This document shows, piece after piece, positions 21,666-21,697 of a DNA stretch of 21,697 bases. The stretch is from positions 1 to 21,697 of the forward strand of contig CAZNRY010000053.1 of assembly GCA_964575675.1 (NCBI GenBank). Direction: 5' to 3'. The notes beneath the pieces were generated by a model. That model searched no databases. It worked only from the letters and a program-made list of their open reading frames with translations, and was not told the DNA's origin. Each line of letters starts with the position of its first letter. Position 1 is the first letter of the stretch. The DNA comes from CAZNRY01 sp964575675. Lineage in GTDB: Bacteria > Eisenbacteria > RBG-16-71-46 > CAIMUX01 > VGJL01. The translations under genes and the position numbers were made by a program.

Positions 21666-21697
21666 TTGAAAAAGCCCGAAATAACGCCCGCGACCGG
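21666..21697 (+). CDS. Candidate start of a gene truncated by the window edge
   Basis: TTG at 21666 follows AGGA (21656-21659) by 6 bases and reads MKKPEITPAT before the window ends. An alternative start is GTG 21593, with GGAGG 4 bases upstream, also open to the edge in its own frame (MATLSITAHCQRAG). If the promoter at 21556-21583 is real, the GTG would sit at the very start of the transcript with its ribosome site outside it, which favours the TTG. Ten residues are too few to name a family. A lysine/proline-rich start of this kind occurs in Rex-type repressors among others, which is speculation. Confidence 0.35.
   Translation, partial: MKKPEITPAT

Noticed and set aside
1..21697. tRNA genes, CRISPR arrays, insertion sequences
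   Set aside because: I saw no clover-leaf candidates, regularly spaced repeats, transposase motifs or terminal inverted repeats anywhere in the window.

Overview
The window is a GC-rich bacterial chromosome segment. About 15.8 kb of it is one uninterrupted plus-strand run of the S10, spc and alpha ribosomal protein operons. Gene order is the classical bacterial one: (tuf end) rpsJ-rplC-rplD-rplW-rplB-rpsS-rplV-rpsC-rplP-rpmC-rpsQ-rplN-rplX-rplE-rpsN-rpsH-rplF-rplR-rpsE-rpmD-rplO-secY-adk-map-rpmJ-rpsM-rpsK-rpsD-rpoA-rplQ. The intact cluster, bacterial-type proteins, strong Shine-Dalgarno sites, frequent GTG/TTG starts, zinc-type S14 and L36, and a long Lys/Ala/Glu tail on L17 suggest a free-living, deep-branching GC-rich bacterium. 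A candidate phylum such as Eisenbacteria is only a guess; no gene here fixes the taxon.

Region 1 (1-15803) makes the translation core plus SecY (membrane insertion), adenylate kinase, methionine aminopeptidase and the RNA polymerase alpha subunit. Most gaps are under 50 bp. Stop/start overlaps (rplD/rplW, map/rpmJ, rpsE/rpmD) point to translational coupling. infA, often found between map and rpmJ, is absent from that position.

Region 2 (15831-18103) holds a probably exported GHL10-type glycoside hydrolase-like protein and a class I SAM methyltransferase whose start overlaps its stop. Region 3 (18117-19896) is a minus-strand MarR-type regulator divergent from moaA (molybdenum cofactor synthesis), with plausible sigma70-type promoters for both.

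Region 4 (19897-20418) has no convincing gene but three inverted repeats. One is a good intrinsic terminator, oriented for minus-strand transcription although both neighbours are plus-strand. Region 5 (20419-21440) is a PrmA-like methyltransferase whose reading frame seems to break near its C-terminus. The last 250 bp hold a C-rich tract with a perfect four-run G-quadruplex motif on the minus strand, a promoter-like sequence, and the probable first codons of a gene running off the window.

I found no mobile element, CRISPR array, tRNA or rRNA. I see no clear new multi-gene system. The most checkable oddities are the CTG start of map, the minus-strand terminator and dyads at 20016-20266, the prmA frame break, the S4 zinc knuckle lacking one cysteine, and the charged tails on L17, L5 and alpha.
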